Assembly: GCA_023229435.1 (NCBI GenBank)
Contig: JALNZF010000020.1
Coordinates: forward strand, 1-58,079
DNA from: Nitrospirota bacterium
Lineage (GTDB): Bacteria; Nitrospirota; UBA9217
Length of the DNA stretch: 58,079 bases
Reading direction: 5' to 3'
Made by a program: the position numbers and the translations under genes. The notes under the pieces were generated by a model, which saw only the letters and a list, made by a program, of their open reading frames with translations, was not told the DNA's origin and ran no database searches. This document shows positions 40,876-49,786 of the stretch, in pieces (within the stretch, counting starts at the first letter, position 1; every line of letters starts with the position of its first letter).

Positions 40876-41565
40876 TTACTGGACCTTCGCTGCAGACTTC
40901 CGGGCCACATATACCACGTGCCGCAACCCTCCCCTTCCCGGCCGCTTTCGATCCACACTAAATCCCGCGGCAACCAGGCGCTTCTCGAATAACGCATCAG
41001 GCTTCTCTCCCCAGACAGCGAAAATCCCGCCCGTGGACAGGGCAGCAGCTGTCGTCTTCAGAGCGCGGTTCCCGTAGAAAGGATCGAGCAAAGCATCGCT
41101 TGATGCCCCAGGGCCTTCGTAGAGGTCAAGGATAACGGCATCGAACTGTTCAACGCCTGGTAGTGCGGCCCTTGCAATCACGGATGACACGTCATCGATC
41201 ACCATGGTGACACGAGGGTCATCCACGGCGCGGTTCGTAAGCATGGCGAGAGGACCGCGGCACCAGTTGACCACGACCGGATTCAGTTCTGCGACTATGA
41301 CCTGCGCTGCAACAGGCAGCGCGTCGAGAGCTGCTTGCAGGGTGAGCCCCATGCCCAGACCGCCGATCAGCACCCGCGGGACCCTGCGTCCCGCAACCAA
41401 TGTACACGCCAGCTCTCCGAGCACGATCTCGGACCGGTTCGCGCTGCTGTTCATGAGCACGCGGTTATTGATGAGGATCAAAAAATCCCGTTCGCCCCGC
41501 TTGCGCAGTTCGAGTAACCCGTCCGCGGTATCGACCTTGTCTATTGTCTGCCACGGCTGCGCCAT
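40876..41565 (-). CDS. spermidine-synthase-like methyltransferase-fold protein
   Basis: A 229-residue Rossmann protein. The AdoMet-type loop V-L-I-G-G-L-G-M-G-L, the acidic strand end V-A-E-L-N-P and the D-A-V-I-L-D-L-Y-E-G-P segment are those of spermidine-synthase-like proteins. It lacks the N-terminal strands of true polyamine synthases, so the reaction is uncertain. GAGGAA lies close before the ATG. Confidence 0.75.
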   Translation of the reverse strand: MAQPWQTIDKVDTADGLLELRKRGERDFLILINNRVLMNSSANRSEIVLGELACTLVAGRRVPRVLIGGLGMGLTLQAALDALPVAAQVIVAELNPVVVNWCRGPLAMLTNRAVDDPRVTMVIDDVSSVIARAALPGVEQFDAVILDLYEGPGASSDALLDPFYGNRALKTTAAALSTGGIFAVWGEKPDALFEKRLVAAGFSVDRKRPGRGGLRHVVYVARKSAAKVQ

Positions 41566-41635
41566 GAAAATTCCTCTTAGCAGTTCGCCTTCACCCCTTC
41601 GGCTTTTCTCAGGGCAGGCTTAAAAATAACAAAAA

Positions 41636-41678
41636 ATCCCTCGCCCCTCCGGGGAGAGGGCCAGGGTGAGGGGCGATT
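41636..41678. repeat. CCCCTCCGGGGAGAGGGCCAGGGTGAGGGG repeat
   Basis: A CCTCGCCCCTCCGGGGAGAGG hairpin followed by GCCAGGGTGAGGGG. A second copy with one base change lies at 42295-42335, on the other side of arfB. Confidence 0.6.
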
Positions 41679-41700
41679 CTATTTTCAGTCGTTCTCTTCG

Positions 41701-42123
41701 CTACTCCGAAGGACAAGCCGCTTTCCTCATCTGCTTGGTCTTACCCCGCTGCTTTTTGCTCTCGATCCGCCGCTCTTTCGCCGCCAGTGTCGGTCTTGTC
41801 TTCTTCCTTGGCTTCGGCTTCTCAGTCGCCTTTCGAATGAGCTCCACCAGCCGCGCGATCGCGTCCTCGCGGTTCCGCTCCTGCGTTCGGTGCTGGCGTG
41901 CTTCGATGAGCAGGATGCCGTCCTGGGTAACGCGCCTGCCTGCCAGGCGGATAAGCCGCGTGCGCACATCGCCGGGAAGGGACGGTGAGTTCCCCACATC
42001 GAACCGGAGCTGGACGGCCGTGGACACCTTGTTCACGTTTTGGCCGCCCGGGCCTGAGGCACGGACAAAGTGGAGCTGGATCTCTTTCTCGTCAAGCGAT
42101 ATGGTGCGGGTTACGATGATCAT
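41701..42123 (-). CDS. arfB: alternative ribosome-rescue factor ArfB (YaeJ-type peptidyl-tRNA hydrolase)
   Basis: A 140-residue release-factor homologue. G26-G27-Q28 in A-S-G-P-G-G-Q-N-V-N-K is the catalytic motif that hydrolyses peptidyl-tRNA on stalled ribosomes. The basic C-terminal tail (K-P-K-P-R-K-K-T-R-P-T, R-R-I-E-S-K-K-Q-R-G) enters the empty mRNA channel. Both are complete, and there is no codon-recognition domain. It is flanked by two copies of the GGGGAGAGGG repeat. Confidence 0.93.
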   Translation of the reverse strand: MIIVTRTISLDEKEIQLHFVRASGPGGQNVNKVSTAVQLRFDVGNSPSLPGDVRTRLIRLAGRRVTQDGILLIEARQHRTQERNREDAIARLVELIRKATEKPKPRKKTRPTLAAKERRIESKKQRGKTKQMRKAACPSE

Positions 42124-42451
42124 GATCGTACTTTACACTATTCGCCCTGCCGACTCAAGCCGGAATCGTATGCCGTCTCGCTTGACAGCGCGACGCCGGT
42201 CTCATGGACATCGCACCTCACCTCGCTATCCTCGCGCACATGACTGCTGTCTTTCTCTCGATAGGATCGTTATCTTCCGGTGGGAGTGATCTTCGTCCTC
42301 TCCCCTGCGGGGAGAGGGTTGGGTGAGGGGACGAGACGATGATAATTACTCAATTTGCGGTATTAGCCGACAAGTGCCTATAACAATAAGTTCTCTCTCG
42401 TTCATCAACGGTTGTTATTTTTCCGCTGCACAAGAGCCTCCCCTACCCAGA
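42124..42451. repeat. gene-free spacer with a second GGGGAGAGGG repeat
   Basis: CCTCTCCCCTGCGGGGAGAGGGTTGGGTGAGGGG lies at about 42297-42330. I see nothing else with coding or RNA character in the 328 bases. Confidence 0.5.
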
Positions 42452-43162
42452 TCACAACAATCGCGCTATCAGAGCCGGCACCGCGGTCTCGACGCTCAGG
42501 ATGCGTTCTCCCATCTGAACGGGCGTGAACCCGCAAGCAACGAGCTTTTCTATTTCATAGGGGATAAAACCGCCTTCCGGTCCGATGGCGAGGGTCACGG
42601 CGCGTTTGACATCACGCGGACAGGGTGCAGTGGCATGCGGATGCGCGACAAGAGGGAGCGTCCCTTTGATCTTTTCCGGCAGCTCATCCTCCACAAAGGG
42701 CTTGAACAGCGGCCGCAGCAGGACCTCGGGAAGGACCGTGTCGCGCGCCTGTTCGAGACCGAGGACCAGCTGTTCTTTCACACTTGATTCGTTCAGGAAG
42801 GGACTCTGCCAGAAGCTCTTCTCCACCCTGAAGCAGTTAAGCAGAATGATCCGCTTCACCCCGAGAGAACTGACGGACCGCAGCACCCGCCGGAGAACCT
42901 TGGGCCGCGGCAGCGCGAGGATGAGCGTCAACGGAAGCGCGGCAGGCGGCGCGCGTTCGAGCCAGACTTCCATCTCCAGGACCGATTGGGTCAGGAGGGT
43001 GACTTTACCGAAGCCGATCTGCCCGTTGAGAACGCCGACACAGAGCTCATCGCCGACTGAAGCGCGGTGCACTTCGAGGACATGCTTCAGTCGTCGGTCC
43101 TGAAGCCGGACGATATTGGTATTGTCCGTGAAATCGTCTGGAAAAAGAAGGATAAGGTTCAT
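42452..43162 (-). CDS. rsmE: 16S rRNA (uracil-1498-N3)-methyltransferase
   Basis: A 236-residue SPOUT methyltransferase. The N-terminal PUA-like part is followed by L-P-R-P-K-V-L-R-R-V-L, then the knot region with L-A-I-G-P-E-G-G-F and M-G-E-R-I-L-S-V-E-T-A-V. These are the RsmE motifs. It methylates U1498 of 16S rRNA. It is the last gene of a minus-strand run with greB and the Rsm22-like gene. Confidence 0.93.
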   Translation of the reverse strand: MNLILLFPDDFTDNTNIVRLQDRRLKHVLEVHRASVGDELCVGVLNGQIGFGKVTLLTQSVLEMEVWLERAPPAALPLTLILALPRPKVLRRVLRSVSSLGVKRIILLNCFRVEKSFWQSPFLNESSVKEQLVLGLEQARDTVLPEVLLRPLFKPFVEDELPEKIKGTLPLVAHPHATAPCPRDVKRAVTLAIGPEGGFIPYEIEKLVACGFTPVQMGERILSVETAVPALIARLL

Positions 43163-43186
43163 GGGAGGACCGCGTAGAATTATAAA

Positions 43187-43693
43187 TCAGGTGAACGGCT
43201 CATACTGCACCCTCATTATCGTGAATACCATATCGCCCTTGGGCCGCTTGACCATCACTTCATCGCCCTCGGTCTTCTTCATCAGCGCCTTTGCCATGGG
43301 CGCATCCATGCTGATCAGGTTCTTTGCGGGGTCGAACTCGTCGGGACCCACGATGCGGTACTCGGCGATATTTCCCTCGTCGTCCTCGAGCCGCACCCAG
43401 GCGCCGAAGAATACCCGTAACGGATCGGTCGGCGCGCTGTCCACCACGACAATATGCTCCAGCCGGTCCTTGAGATGGTGGATGCGGGCATCGATCTCGC
43501 GCAGCTGCTTCTTGCGATAGATATACTCCGCGTTCTCGGACCGGTCGCCCTCGGCCGCGGCCGCGGCAAGCGCCGCGGTCACTTCCGGACGCTTTTCCCG
43601 CCAAAGGAACTCGAACTCGTCGCTCAGGCGCTTCCTGCCTTCAGGCGTAATATATTTGGAGCCCGGTATCTGTGGAGGTCGGTATCTGCTCAT
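43187..43693 (-). CDS. greB: transcription elongation factor GreB
   Basis: A 168-residue Gre factor that rescues backtracked RNA polymerase. The start at 43693 gives M-S-R-Y-R-P-P, the usual GreB beginning, followed by Y-I-T-P-E-G. The coiled-coil tip carries the acidic E-G-D-R-S-E-N-A-E-Y, and the FKBP-like C-terminal half is complete. A longer reading to 43738 overlaps the upstream gene's stop and is not needed. Confidence 0.92.
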   Translation of the reverse strand: MSRYRPPQIPGSKYITPEGRKRLSDEFEFLWREKRPEVTAALAAAAAEGDRSENAEYIYRKKQLREIDARIHHLKDRLEHIVVVDSAPTDPLRVFFGAWVRLEDDEGNIAEYRIVGPDEFDPAKNLISMDAPMAKALMKKTEGDEVMVKRPKGDMVFTIMRVQYEPFT

Positions 43694-43738
43694 AGGAACG
43701 GAATGATACGTTAAAAGTAGACGAGAAGCAAGAACCAA

Positions 43739-44866
43739 CTACCCTGCATACGTCACTGCTGTCGCTTTGACAACCTTGAACCGTGTCCCTTCATCGATCC
43801 ACCCTTCAAAATCGACGAGATTTCCCCGCTGCAGGGACCCAAAGGGTTCGTTCCCCGGAGTTTCGTCCTTATCCTGCCGCATGACGAGCTTTCGTTCCCC
43901 GGCGCCGCATAGATAGTACTCAAGCTTCCCCTTCGAGGCCAGCGGCTCGCTCACCACGCGGAACGAATTTTCACGAGGACCATCCTTCAGCGAGAGACCG
44001 TCCTTTCTAAGGACCAGATAGGAGAACTTGAGGGAGTCCTTGCGGAGCCCCGTGAGTTTATCGATCTCTTTCACGAGCGCGGGCGGGTCCCAGGGGATGT
44101 CCTCATGGCACCAGTCCTTGGGGTTCACCAGCGCGGGACACTTTTGGTTGAAGAGACAGGGGGAATAAACGTGAAGGCCCTGCTCCAGCAGGCCGTCCCT
44201 GACCTCGAGCATCTCGCGGGAGGTCTCCCGCAGGGCCGGCTCGATGATGATACAGCTGCCGTCGTCAGCAAGAAATCTTTTCAGGATGGCATTCAAGATA
44301 CCTATCCGCTTCCCGGTCCTTCCTTCATCACGGGCAAACAGCTCGTTCATGACATTCGACAAAATGATCACGTCAAAATGTCCGTGCAAAATATTTCCCA
44401 GTCCCTCGATGTCCGTTCTGACTGTTTTCAATGATGCCTCGCGTTCAGGCGTTGTTCCGAAGGATGAAAAAAGTTCCTCGGCTATCTTCAGATTGCCCGC
44501 CACCTGATCAACGGCCGTGAACTCCAGATGCGGATACTTCCATTCCTGCCGCGAAAAAAACGTGAGCGCGCCAAGTGAGGCGGTACCGGGACCGGCGCCG
44601 ATATCAAGGAGCCGGAGCTTTGGTTTTGAAAACAGGCCCCGGGGATGCAGGGACAATTCCTGAAGCGGCTTGTGGATCTTGGAGAGGTTTGACGGAAGAA
44701 AATAGGCCCGGTATGCGTTCCGGAGTCTCTCGTCCTTGAGATAGGCCGCGGGAAGGTCTTCACGCTCACTGGTCAACAGCGTTGAAAGCCTTGCCACATC
44801 CGCTGCAAGGGAGCGCAGCTCATCGTGCGATAGTTCCGGCGATATGTTCGGGGTAAAAGGGATTTT
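43739..44866 (-). CDS. Rsm22-family methyltransferase-like protein
   Basis: A 375-residue Rsm22-type protein. The AdoMet loop is L-L-D-I-G-A-G-P-G-T-A. Cysteines in C-P-A-L and the D-W-C-H-E-D segment fit the family's iron-sulfur or zinc site. The C-terminal OB-like part (L-V-M-R-Q...E-G-W-I-D-E-G) is present. Relatives act on small-subunit ribosome assembly. The start at 44866 (MKIPFTPNIS) is most natural but has no clear ribosome-binding site. It lies upstream of greB and rsmE on the same strand, a translation-linked set. Confidence 0.82.
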   Translation of the reverse strand, partial: KIPFTPNISPELSHDELRSLAADVARLSTLLTSEREDLPAAYLKDERLRNAYRAYFLPSNLSKIHKPLQELSLHPRGLFSKPKLRLLDIGAGPGTASLGALTFFSRQEWKYPHLEFTAVDQVAGNLKIAEELFSSFGTTPEREASLKTVRTDIEGLGNILHGHFDVIILSNVMNELFARDEGRTGKRIGILNAILKRFLADDGSCIIIEPALRETSREMLEVRDGLLEQGLHVYSPCLFNQKCPALVNPKDWCHEDIPWDPPALVKEIDKLTGLRKDSLKFSYLVLRKDGLSLKDGPRENSFRVVSEPLASKGKLEYYLCGAGERKLVMRQDKDETPGNEPFGSLQRGNLVDFEGWIDEGTRFKVVKATAVTYAG

Positions 44867-44938
44867 CATGTGAAAGATGAAAGAGCAAAACAAAAAGGGG
44901 ATGATTGATCCTCATCCCCGCTGTTGATGCCTTGGATC

Positions 44939-46051
44939 TTACTTTGCCTTCATCTTCACCGGCTCATAGGTGCAGAACGGCTCGGATGCGAGGTAGTCGC
45001 CGGAGATGGCAAAAGCGCGGGCCCGGCAGCCGCCGCAGACCTTGCGGTACTCGCAGATGCCGCACTTGCCGTGGTAGTGGTCGAGATCGCGCATCTCTTG
45101 AAAGAGCTGCGAGTTGTTCCATATTTTTGAGAACGGCTCTTTTCTGATGTCTCCGGCCTCCTCTTCGAGAAACCCGCAGATCTGGACCTTGCCCATGTGC
45201 GACACGAAGGCAAAGCTCTGGCCGCCCATGCAGCCCTTGGTCATGGCATCGAAACCATGGGACTCGGGCGTCACGATCTTGCCCTTTTCCTTCTCACCCT
45301 GCCGGAAGATGCGGTAATAGTGAGGTGCGCAGGTCGGCTTGAACTGGATCGGCACCTTGTCCCGCATCTCATAGAACCATTTAAGCGTGCTCTCGTATTC
45401 CGCGGGAGGGATCTCCTGGTCAATGAGATCCTTGCCGCGGCCCGTCGGGACGAGCAGGAACGGGTGATAGGCAACCGCGCCCAATCCGATCACCATCTCA
45501 AGGAGCTTCGGCAGGTCCTTCACATTATGCTTCGTGATCGTCGTATTCACCTGGAACTCCATGCCGACCTTTTTGAAGTTCTCAATGGCCTTCATCACGC
45601 CTTCGAAGGCGCCTTCAACGCGCCGGAAGGCATTATGGCTCTTTGCGTCTAGGCCGTCGATCGAGAGCGACACGCGCATGATGCCCGAATCCTTCATCTT
45701 CTGCGCCAGTTCCTCGGTCACAAGCAAGCCGCAAGGCGCCATGACCATGCGCAGACCGAGCTTCGTTCCGTGTTTCGCGATGTCATAGATGTCGGCCCGC
45801 ATCATCGGCTCGCCGCCGGTCAGGATGATGATCGGGTCGCTGAAGGACTTGACGTCGTCCAGGAACCGGAAACACTCCTCCGTGTTCAGCTCGCCCGGGT
45901 ACGGGCCGTACCGCGCCGCAGCGCGGCAGTGGACACAGTTCAGCACGCAGCTGCGGGTCACCTCCCAGGCGATCAGCCGGGGAAGATACTTTTTTTCTCC
46001 GCCGGGATGACCGTGGCCATGGGGCGCTTTCTCTGTTTGGGGATGAGACAT
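44939..46051 (-). CDS. ahbD: AhbD-like radical SAM haem synthase
   Basis: A 370-residue radical SAM protein. C-V-L-N-C-V-H-C binds the first 4Fe-4S cluster; I-L-T-G-G-E-P-M and the C-terminal cysteine set (C-M-G-G, C-G-F, C-G-I-C, C-G-G-C-R-A-R) give an auxiliary-cluster domain. AhbD oxidatively decarboxylates Fe-coproporphyrin III to haem in the siroheme route. Related radical SAM maturases cannot be excluded. The N-terminus has a His/Gly-rich stretch (H-G-H-G-H-P-G-G). GGAG lies before the ATG at 46051. The product would supply haem for the hexahaem cytochrome. No other ahb gene is in the window. Confidence 0.78.
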   Translation of the reverse strand: MSHPQTEKAPHGHGHPGGEKKYLPRLIAWEVTRSCVLNCVHCRAAARYGPYPGELNTEECFRFLDDVKSFSDPIIILTGGEPMMRADIYDIAKHGTKLGLRMVMAPCGLLVTEELAQKMKDSGIMRVSLSIDGLDAKSHNAFRRVEGAFEGVMKAIENFKKVGMEFQVNTTITKHNVKDLPKLLEMVIGLGAVAYHPFLLVPTGRGKDLIDQEIPPAEYESTLKWFYEMRDKVPIQFKPTCAPHYYRIFRQGEKEKGKIVTPESHGFDAMTKGCMGGQSFAFVSHMGKVQICGFLEEEAGDIRKEPFSKIWNNSQLFQEMRDLDHYHGKCGICEYRKVCGGCRARAFAISGDYLASEPFCTYEPVKMKAK

Positions 46052-46059
46052 GGAAAAAC

Positions 46060-46190
46060 TCCTTAATTGAAAATTGGAAGTTGTAGATTGCAAATATCAA
46101 AATAAAGTCAAAAACACCTTCACTTTAAAATTTCCAATCTTGTCCTCGACCTGATCGGGGATTCCAATCTTCACTTTACAATCACGTAGT
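46060..46190. repeat. AT-rich ATTTGCAATCT / ATTTCCAATC tract
   Basis: A tract of AATTGAAAATTGGAAGTTG and matching TTTCCAATCTTG bases forms a loose inverted repeat upstream of the radical SAM gene. It is non-coding; AATTGG/CCAAT units are partly symmetrical. Confidence 0.4.
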
Positions 46191-46326
46191 TCGTATATTA
46201 ACCAACCAGGAGAAAATAGTCAATTGCGTTGGAGAAACAATATCTCCAAGTCTTAGCCATGACGCACAGGATACGATGTCCACTACGCCAAAAGCGCGGC
46301 GGCCTTCCCCGGATGCAGGTGCCGTT

Positions 46327-47439
46327 TCAGGCACAGACCCGGTTCCTTCCCTCTGCCTTCGCCCGGTAAAGCGCCGTATCGGCACGGTGAATGAGCTCCT
46401 CGAAGTCCTCTTTGAGCGACGCATCCCACGTGCCGATACCGATGCTGATGGTCACCTTGATATGAACGGCGCCGTGTTCGAATTCCGCATCCTCGATGAG
46501 CTTGCGCACGCGATCGGCAAGGATCTGCGCTCCAGGCTGCTCCGTGCCCGTGGCGAGCAGGCAGAACTCCTCCCCTCCGTACCGCGCTATCAGGTCAGTC
46601 TCCCTGAGTTTGCCGTTGATAAGCCCGGCCACGCCGGCAAGGACCGTGTCGCCCGCCTGGTGGCCGTAGGTGTCGTTTACCTTCTTGAAATAGTCGATAT
46701 CGATCATGAGGAGTGAGACCGGCGGGCCATAGCGGCATACGCGCTTCACCTCCTGCCTCAACCGCTCCATGAAGTAGCGTCGATTGTATACCTTCGTGAG
46801 CGCGTCGGTGATCGATATCTGCTCCAGTTCCTTGTTCAGCACCGTGAGCTGTTCGTTTGCGTTCTGAAGCGCCTCGGTCCGCTCATGCACCTTGAGTTCA
46901 AGGGAACGGTTCAACTCGTTCAGTTTTTGATACAGGTCCGCGTTGTCGATCGCCACCGCTGCCTGGGCGGACAGCGCCGTAAGCAGCGTTTCATCATCCT
47001 GCTGGAACATCCCCGCCTTTTTATTCAGCACCTGTATCGCACCGATCGTCTCTCCTCTGATGTTCTTTAACGGGGCGCATAGGATGCTCCGGGTGCGAAA
47101 GCCTGTCTTCTTGTCGAACTCGGGATTGAAACGCGCATCCTGGTAGGCATCGGGGATATTGATGATCTTGCCCTCCTTCCATACCATCCCGGCGACTCCC
47201 ACGCCGACCGGAAAGCGGATCTCCATGACATGAACGCCCTGGGCGATCTTGGCCCACATCTCGTTCGTTTCCGCGTCGATCAAAAAAAGCGAACTGCGCT
47301 CCGCGCCCATGACCGCCGTCGTCTCGTTGATGATCATCTCGAGCAAGCGGTCAAGATTGCGCTCAGCGGCCAACCGCAGCCCGACTTTAAGCAGGATGGA
47401 AAGGCGTTCGGGCTCTATGTTCTGTATAGAATGGTTCAT
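46327..47439 (-). CDS. GAF-domain diguanylate cyclase
   Basis: A 370-residue soluble signalling enzyme. Residues about 20-170 are a GAF sensor domain, about 175-210 a coiled-coil linker, and about 215-370 a GGDEF domain with active site R-Y-G-G-E-E-F. The inhibitory I-site R-E-T-D lies five residues before it, so product feedback is expected. It makes cyclic di-GMP from GTP. No EAL domain. The ligand of the GAF domain is unknown. Confidence 0.92.
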   Translation of the reverse strand: MNHSIQNIEPERLSILLKVGLRLAAERNLDRLLEMIINETTAVMGAERSSLFLIDAETNEMWAKIAQGVHVMEIRFPVGVGVAGMVWKEGKIINIPDAYQDARFNPEFDKKTGFRTRSILCAPLKNIRGETIGAIQVLNKKAGMFQQDDETLLTALSAQAAVAIDNADLYQKLNELNRSLELKVHERTEALQNANEQLTVLNKELEQISITDALTKVYNRRYFMERLRQEVKRVCRYGPPVSLLMIDIDYFKKVNDTYGHQAGDTVLAGVAGLINGKLRETDLIARYGGEEFCLLATGTEQPGAQILADRVRKLIEDAEFEHGAVHIKVTISIGIGTWDASLKEDFEELIHRADTALYRAKAEGRNRVCA

Positions 47440-47608
47440 AATCCGTTCAAATGCACCGCGCTGAACATACTACACTACATACGAAACGGCAACACTTCGG
47501 CAAATCTAAGATCCTGCGGGCCAATGGTCAAAACATATCATGATTTGAATTGAGCGCTAAGATGGCATTGCGCGTGCAAGCTGTCGATATTCGATGGGAG
47601 TGCTTGCA

Positions 47609-48481
47609 TCATATTGATGTTATTCCCAGATACTTTCTCGGGTTGTCCGCCGCAAACTGAAGCGCCCGCTCCTGAGGCACGCCGAGCGCGACCAGGTTCT
47701 TCACCGCATCCGCCAGCGCAATGCCGCTTCCCATGAGAACGCCGCCCACGCCCCGGATAGGGCCGCTTCCCCAATTCGGCCCTTTGATCGAATCCGAGAT
47801 AAGGATTATTTTGTCTGGCGATTTCATATCGAAAAGCATTTTAAGGCTCTGCGGGTGCAGGTGCGCCATGTCCGCGATGACCTCCACGTAGATGTCCTCG
47901 TCCATGAGTCCGAACCCGGCAAGGCCGGGCTCCCGGTGGTGAAAGCCGCGCATGGCATTGAACACATGGGTGATGCCGGTGGCGCCGGCTCGCTTGCCCT
48001 CCTCGGCCTGTTCGAACGACGCATCGCTGTGGCCCATATGCACGAGAAAACCCTTTTCGCGGCAAAGCTCGATCACCCGGAGGGCGCCCGGCAGTTCCGG
48101 GGCGATCGTAATGATCTTGATGAGGTTCTCAAAATCCTCAATGAGCCGTGAGAATATTTCCACCGAGGGATCAACAAAGCTCTTCCCGTCAAGGGCACCC
48201 GCGCGCTCGGCATTAAGGAAAGGTCCTTCGACGTGTACGCCGAGGATCCTGGCGCCCTCGCGCTGCGTGTCCTTGGCGCGCTGCACCGCGGCCATGTTCT
48301 CGCGCATGATCTCGAGGGAACCGGGATAGATGGTGGGAACGATCGCCGACGTTCCCCGGTCACCGTGCATGCCGGCCATATGAATAATATCGTCCTGCCG
48401 CCGCGTGCGCGTGTCGTATTCACCCGCTCCGTGCACATGGATGTCGATCAGGTATTGTTTGTTCACGACTGCGTAGGCCAT
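47609..48481 (-). CDS. NagA-like N-acetylglucosamine-6-phosphate deacetylase, short form
   Basis: A 290-residue amidohydrolase. I-D-I-H15-V-H17-G, the H83-V-E85-G-P-F-L-N metal site, M-G-H-S-D-A, the H-V-F-N-A-M-R segment and the late I-S-D-S aspartate match NagA. Typical NagA is about 380 residues and begins with a beta-sandwich half that is missing here; the frame starts directly at the barrel. The reaction would feed GlcNAc-6-phosphate back to wall synthesis. No nagB or transporter is adjacent. A short subfamily or another deacetylase is also possible. Confidence 0.78.
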   Translation of the reverse strand: MAYAVVNKQYLIDIHVHGAGEYDTRTRRQDDIIHMAGMHGDRGTSAIVPTIYPGSLEIMRENMAAVQRAKDTQREGARILGVHVEGPFLNAERAGALDGKSFVDPSVEIFSRLIEDFENLIKIITIAPELPGALRVIELCREKGFLVHMGHSDASFEQAEEGKRAGATGITHVFNAMRGFHHREPGLAGFGLMDEDIYVEVIADMAHLHPQSLKMLFDMKSPDKIILISDSIKGPNWGSGPIRGVGGVLMGSGIALADAVKNLVALGVPQERALQFAADNPRKYLGITSI

Positions 48482-48562
48482 AAGGACCTCAAGTGAGAAT
48501 GCAAAATGAAAAATGGAAAAGGCAAAATGCTAAAAACTTGTTTTTATAATTTTGCATTGATT

Positions 48563-48811
48563 CTACGTGATCTTCCCCCGCCGCGAAAAAAACTCGCTCA
48601 GCGCCAGCCGCACCACGGCCCCGCGGTCCCAGGGCTGTTTCAGCTCTTTCGTAAGCTCTGCGGCCGTCTCATCCAGCGCCGGAATATGTTCATCCTCGAG
48701 CTGGATCGTCACGTCGACCAGGCCGTGCTCGTGTTCCTCGTGGTCGCCGTGCCCGTGGTCGGCACTGTAATGCTCATCGTGTTGGTGAGCATGATCGTGT
48801 TTGGCCTGCAT
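48563..48811 (-). CDS. small His-rich protein with ribbon-helix-helix-like C-terminus
   Basis: An 82-residue protein. The first 30 residues are dominated by His, Asp and Glu (H-D-H-A-H-Q-H-D, D-H-G-H-G-D-H-E-E-H-E-H-G), a likely metal-binding stretch. The rest (V-D-V-T-I-Q-L-E, then two helices) resembles a ribbon-helix-helix DNA-binding fold. A metal-responsive small regulator is plausible but unproven. It lies 21 bases after the AEC transporter stop on the same strand, which could be its target or partner. Confidence 0.6.
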   Translation of the reverse strand: MQAKHDHAHQHDEHYSADHGHGDHEEHEHGLVDVTIQLEDEHIPALDETAAELTKELKQPWDRGAVVRLALSEFFSRRGKIT

Positions 48812-48832
48812 AGTGACCTCTCTCGCTGAAAT

Positions 48833-49759
48833 TTAATAAAGTATTTTCATCATCACCGGCATCGTGAAGAACAATGCAACCGTGGAAACGGCAATACACG
48901 CCGCCGCAAGCGGCACATCCAGGTCGAACTCGTCGGCGATCACGAGCGAAAGCACCATCACCGGCATCGCGCCTTCAATGGTGGTTGCCTTGAGTACCTC
49001 GGCATTCATCCCGAGCCGCGAACCGATCCACCAGGCCAGGGCCGGTGCAAGCATGAGCTTTATCGCGAGCGCCGGCGCCGCGATCGAGAGCCGTTTGACA
49101 TCGCGAAAATCGAGCGCCAGACCCACGGTGAAGATCATGATCGGGACCACCGCCTTGCCCATGAGCCCAACGGCATCCAGCACAGGCAATGGTACCGTGA
49201 CCCCGGCGAGACGAACAACAATGCCGGCAGCCACTCCCCAGAGCGGCGGAAGCAGGAACACGCGCTTGAGCGATGCACCGACTGACACGGCCTTTCCGCT
49301 CCCATACCGGGCGGCGATGAACACCCCGATCGTCAGCAGGATCGGGGTCGACGCGAGCAGGTCGTACAGGACCGCCACGTATCCATACCGGGCGCCGAGC
49401 ATCTCGGTGATGACCGGGAGGCCCAGATACATCACGTTGCCGAAAGCGCTGGATATGATCATGGCCCCGACAGCGGGACGCGGCAGGTCCCTGAACCACG
49501 GCACCAGCCGATAGGCCGCAAAACCGGCCGCGAGGGATGCAAAGACAACGACAGCCCCGGTCAGCGGGATGGAAATGAGGCTCCGGTCAACAGGGGCGCT
49601 CACCATCAAGCCGAAAGCCAGCGGGGGAATAAAAAAATTGAACACCGCAACGCTCAGCGCGTGACGCACCCGGTTGCGGTCAAGGCCGCTCGGGTTGAAG
49701 TACCTCCATGCGTAACCCGCCGCGATGATCAGCCCGAATGAGTACAGGACCTTGTCGAT
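48833..49759 (-). CDS. AEC family (auxin efflux carrier-like) membrane transporter
   Basis: An AEC permease with about ten membrane helices, in two repeats of five. The frame shown begins at GTG 49669 by standard codons, giving 278 residues, but the first helix (L-Y-S-F-G-L-I-I-A-A-G-Y-A-W) lies upstream in the same frame. That helix follows AAGGAG (49770-49765) and a TATAAT promoter. Counting from there gives about 308 residues, the normal family length, with ATC at 49759 as the apparent first codon. The substrate is unknown; relatives carry organic acids or amino acids. The start assignment is uncertain. Confidence 0.72.
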   Translation of the reverse strand: MDKVLYSFGLIIAAGYAWRYFNPSGLDRNRVRHALSVAVFNFFIPPLAFGLMVSAPVDRSLISIPLTGAVVVFASLAAGFAAYRLVPWFRDLPRPAVGAMIISSAFGNVMYLGLPVITEMLGARYGYVAVLYDLLASTPILLTIGVFIAARYGSGKAVSVGASLKRVFLLPPLWGVAAGIVVRLAGVTVPLPVLDAVGLMGKAVVPIMIFTVGLALDFRDVKRLSIAAPALAIKLMLAPALAWWIGSRLGMNAEVLKATTIEGAMPVMVLSLVIADEFDLDVPLAAACIAVSTVALFFTMPVMMKILY

Positions 49760-49777
49760 ACCGGCTCCTTAGTGTTC

Positions 49778-49786
49778 ATTATAGCA
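49778..49786 (-). promoter_or_regulatory. extended -10 promoter of the AEC gene
   Basis: On the minus strand TGCTATAAT (49786-49778), a perfect extended -10, followed 7 bases later by AAGGAG (49770-49765) and the coding frame. Confidence 0.55.
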
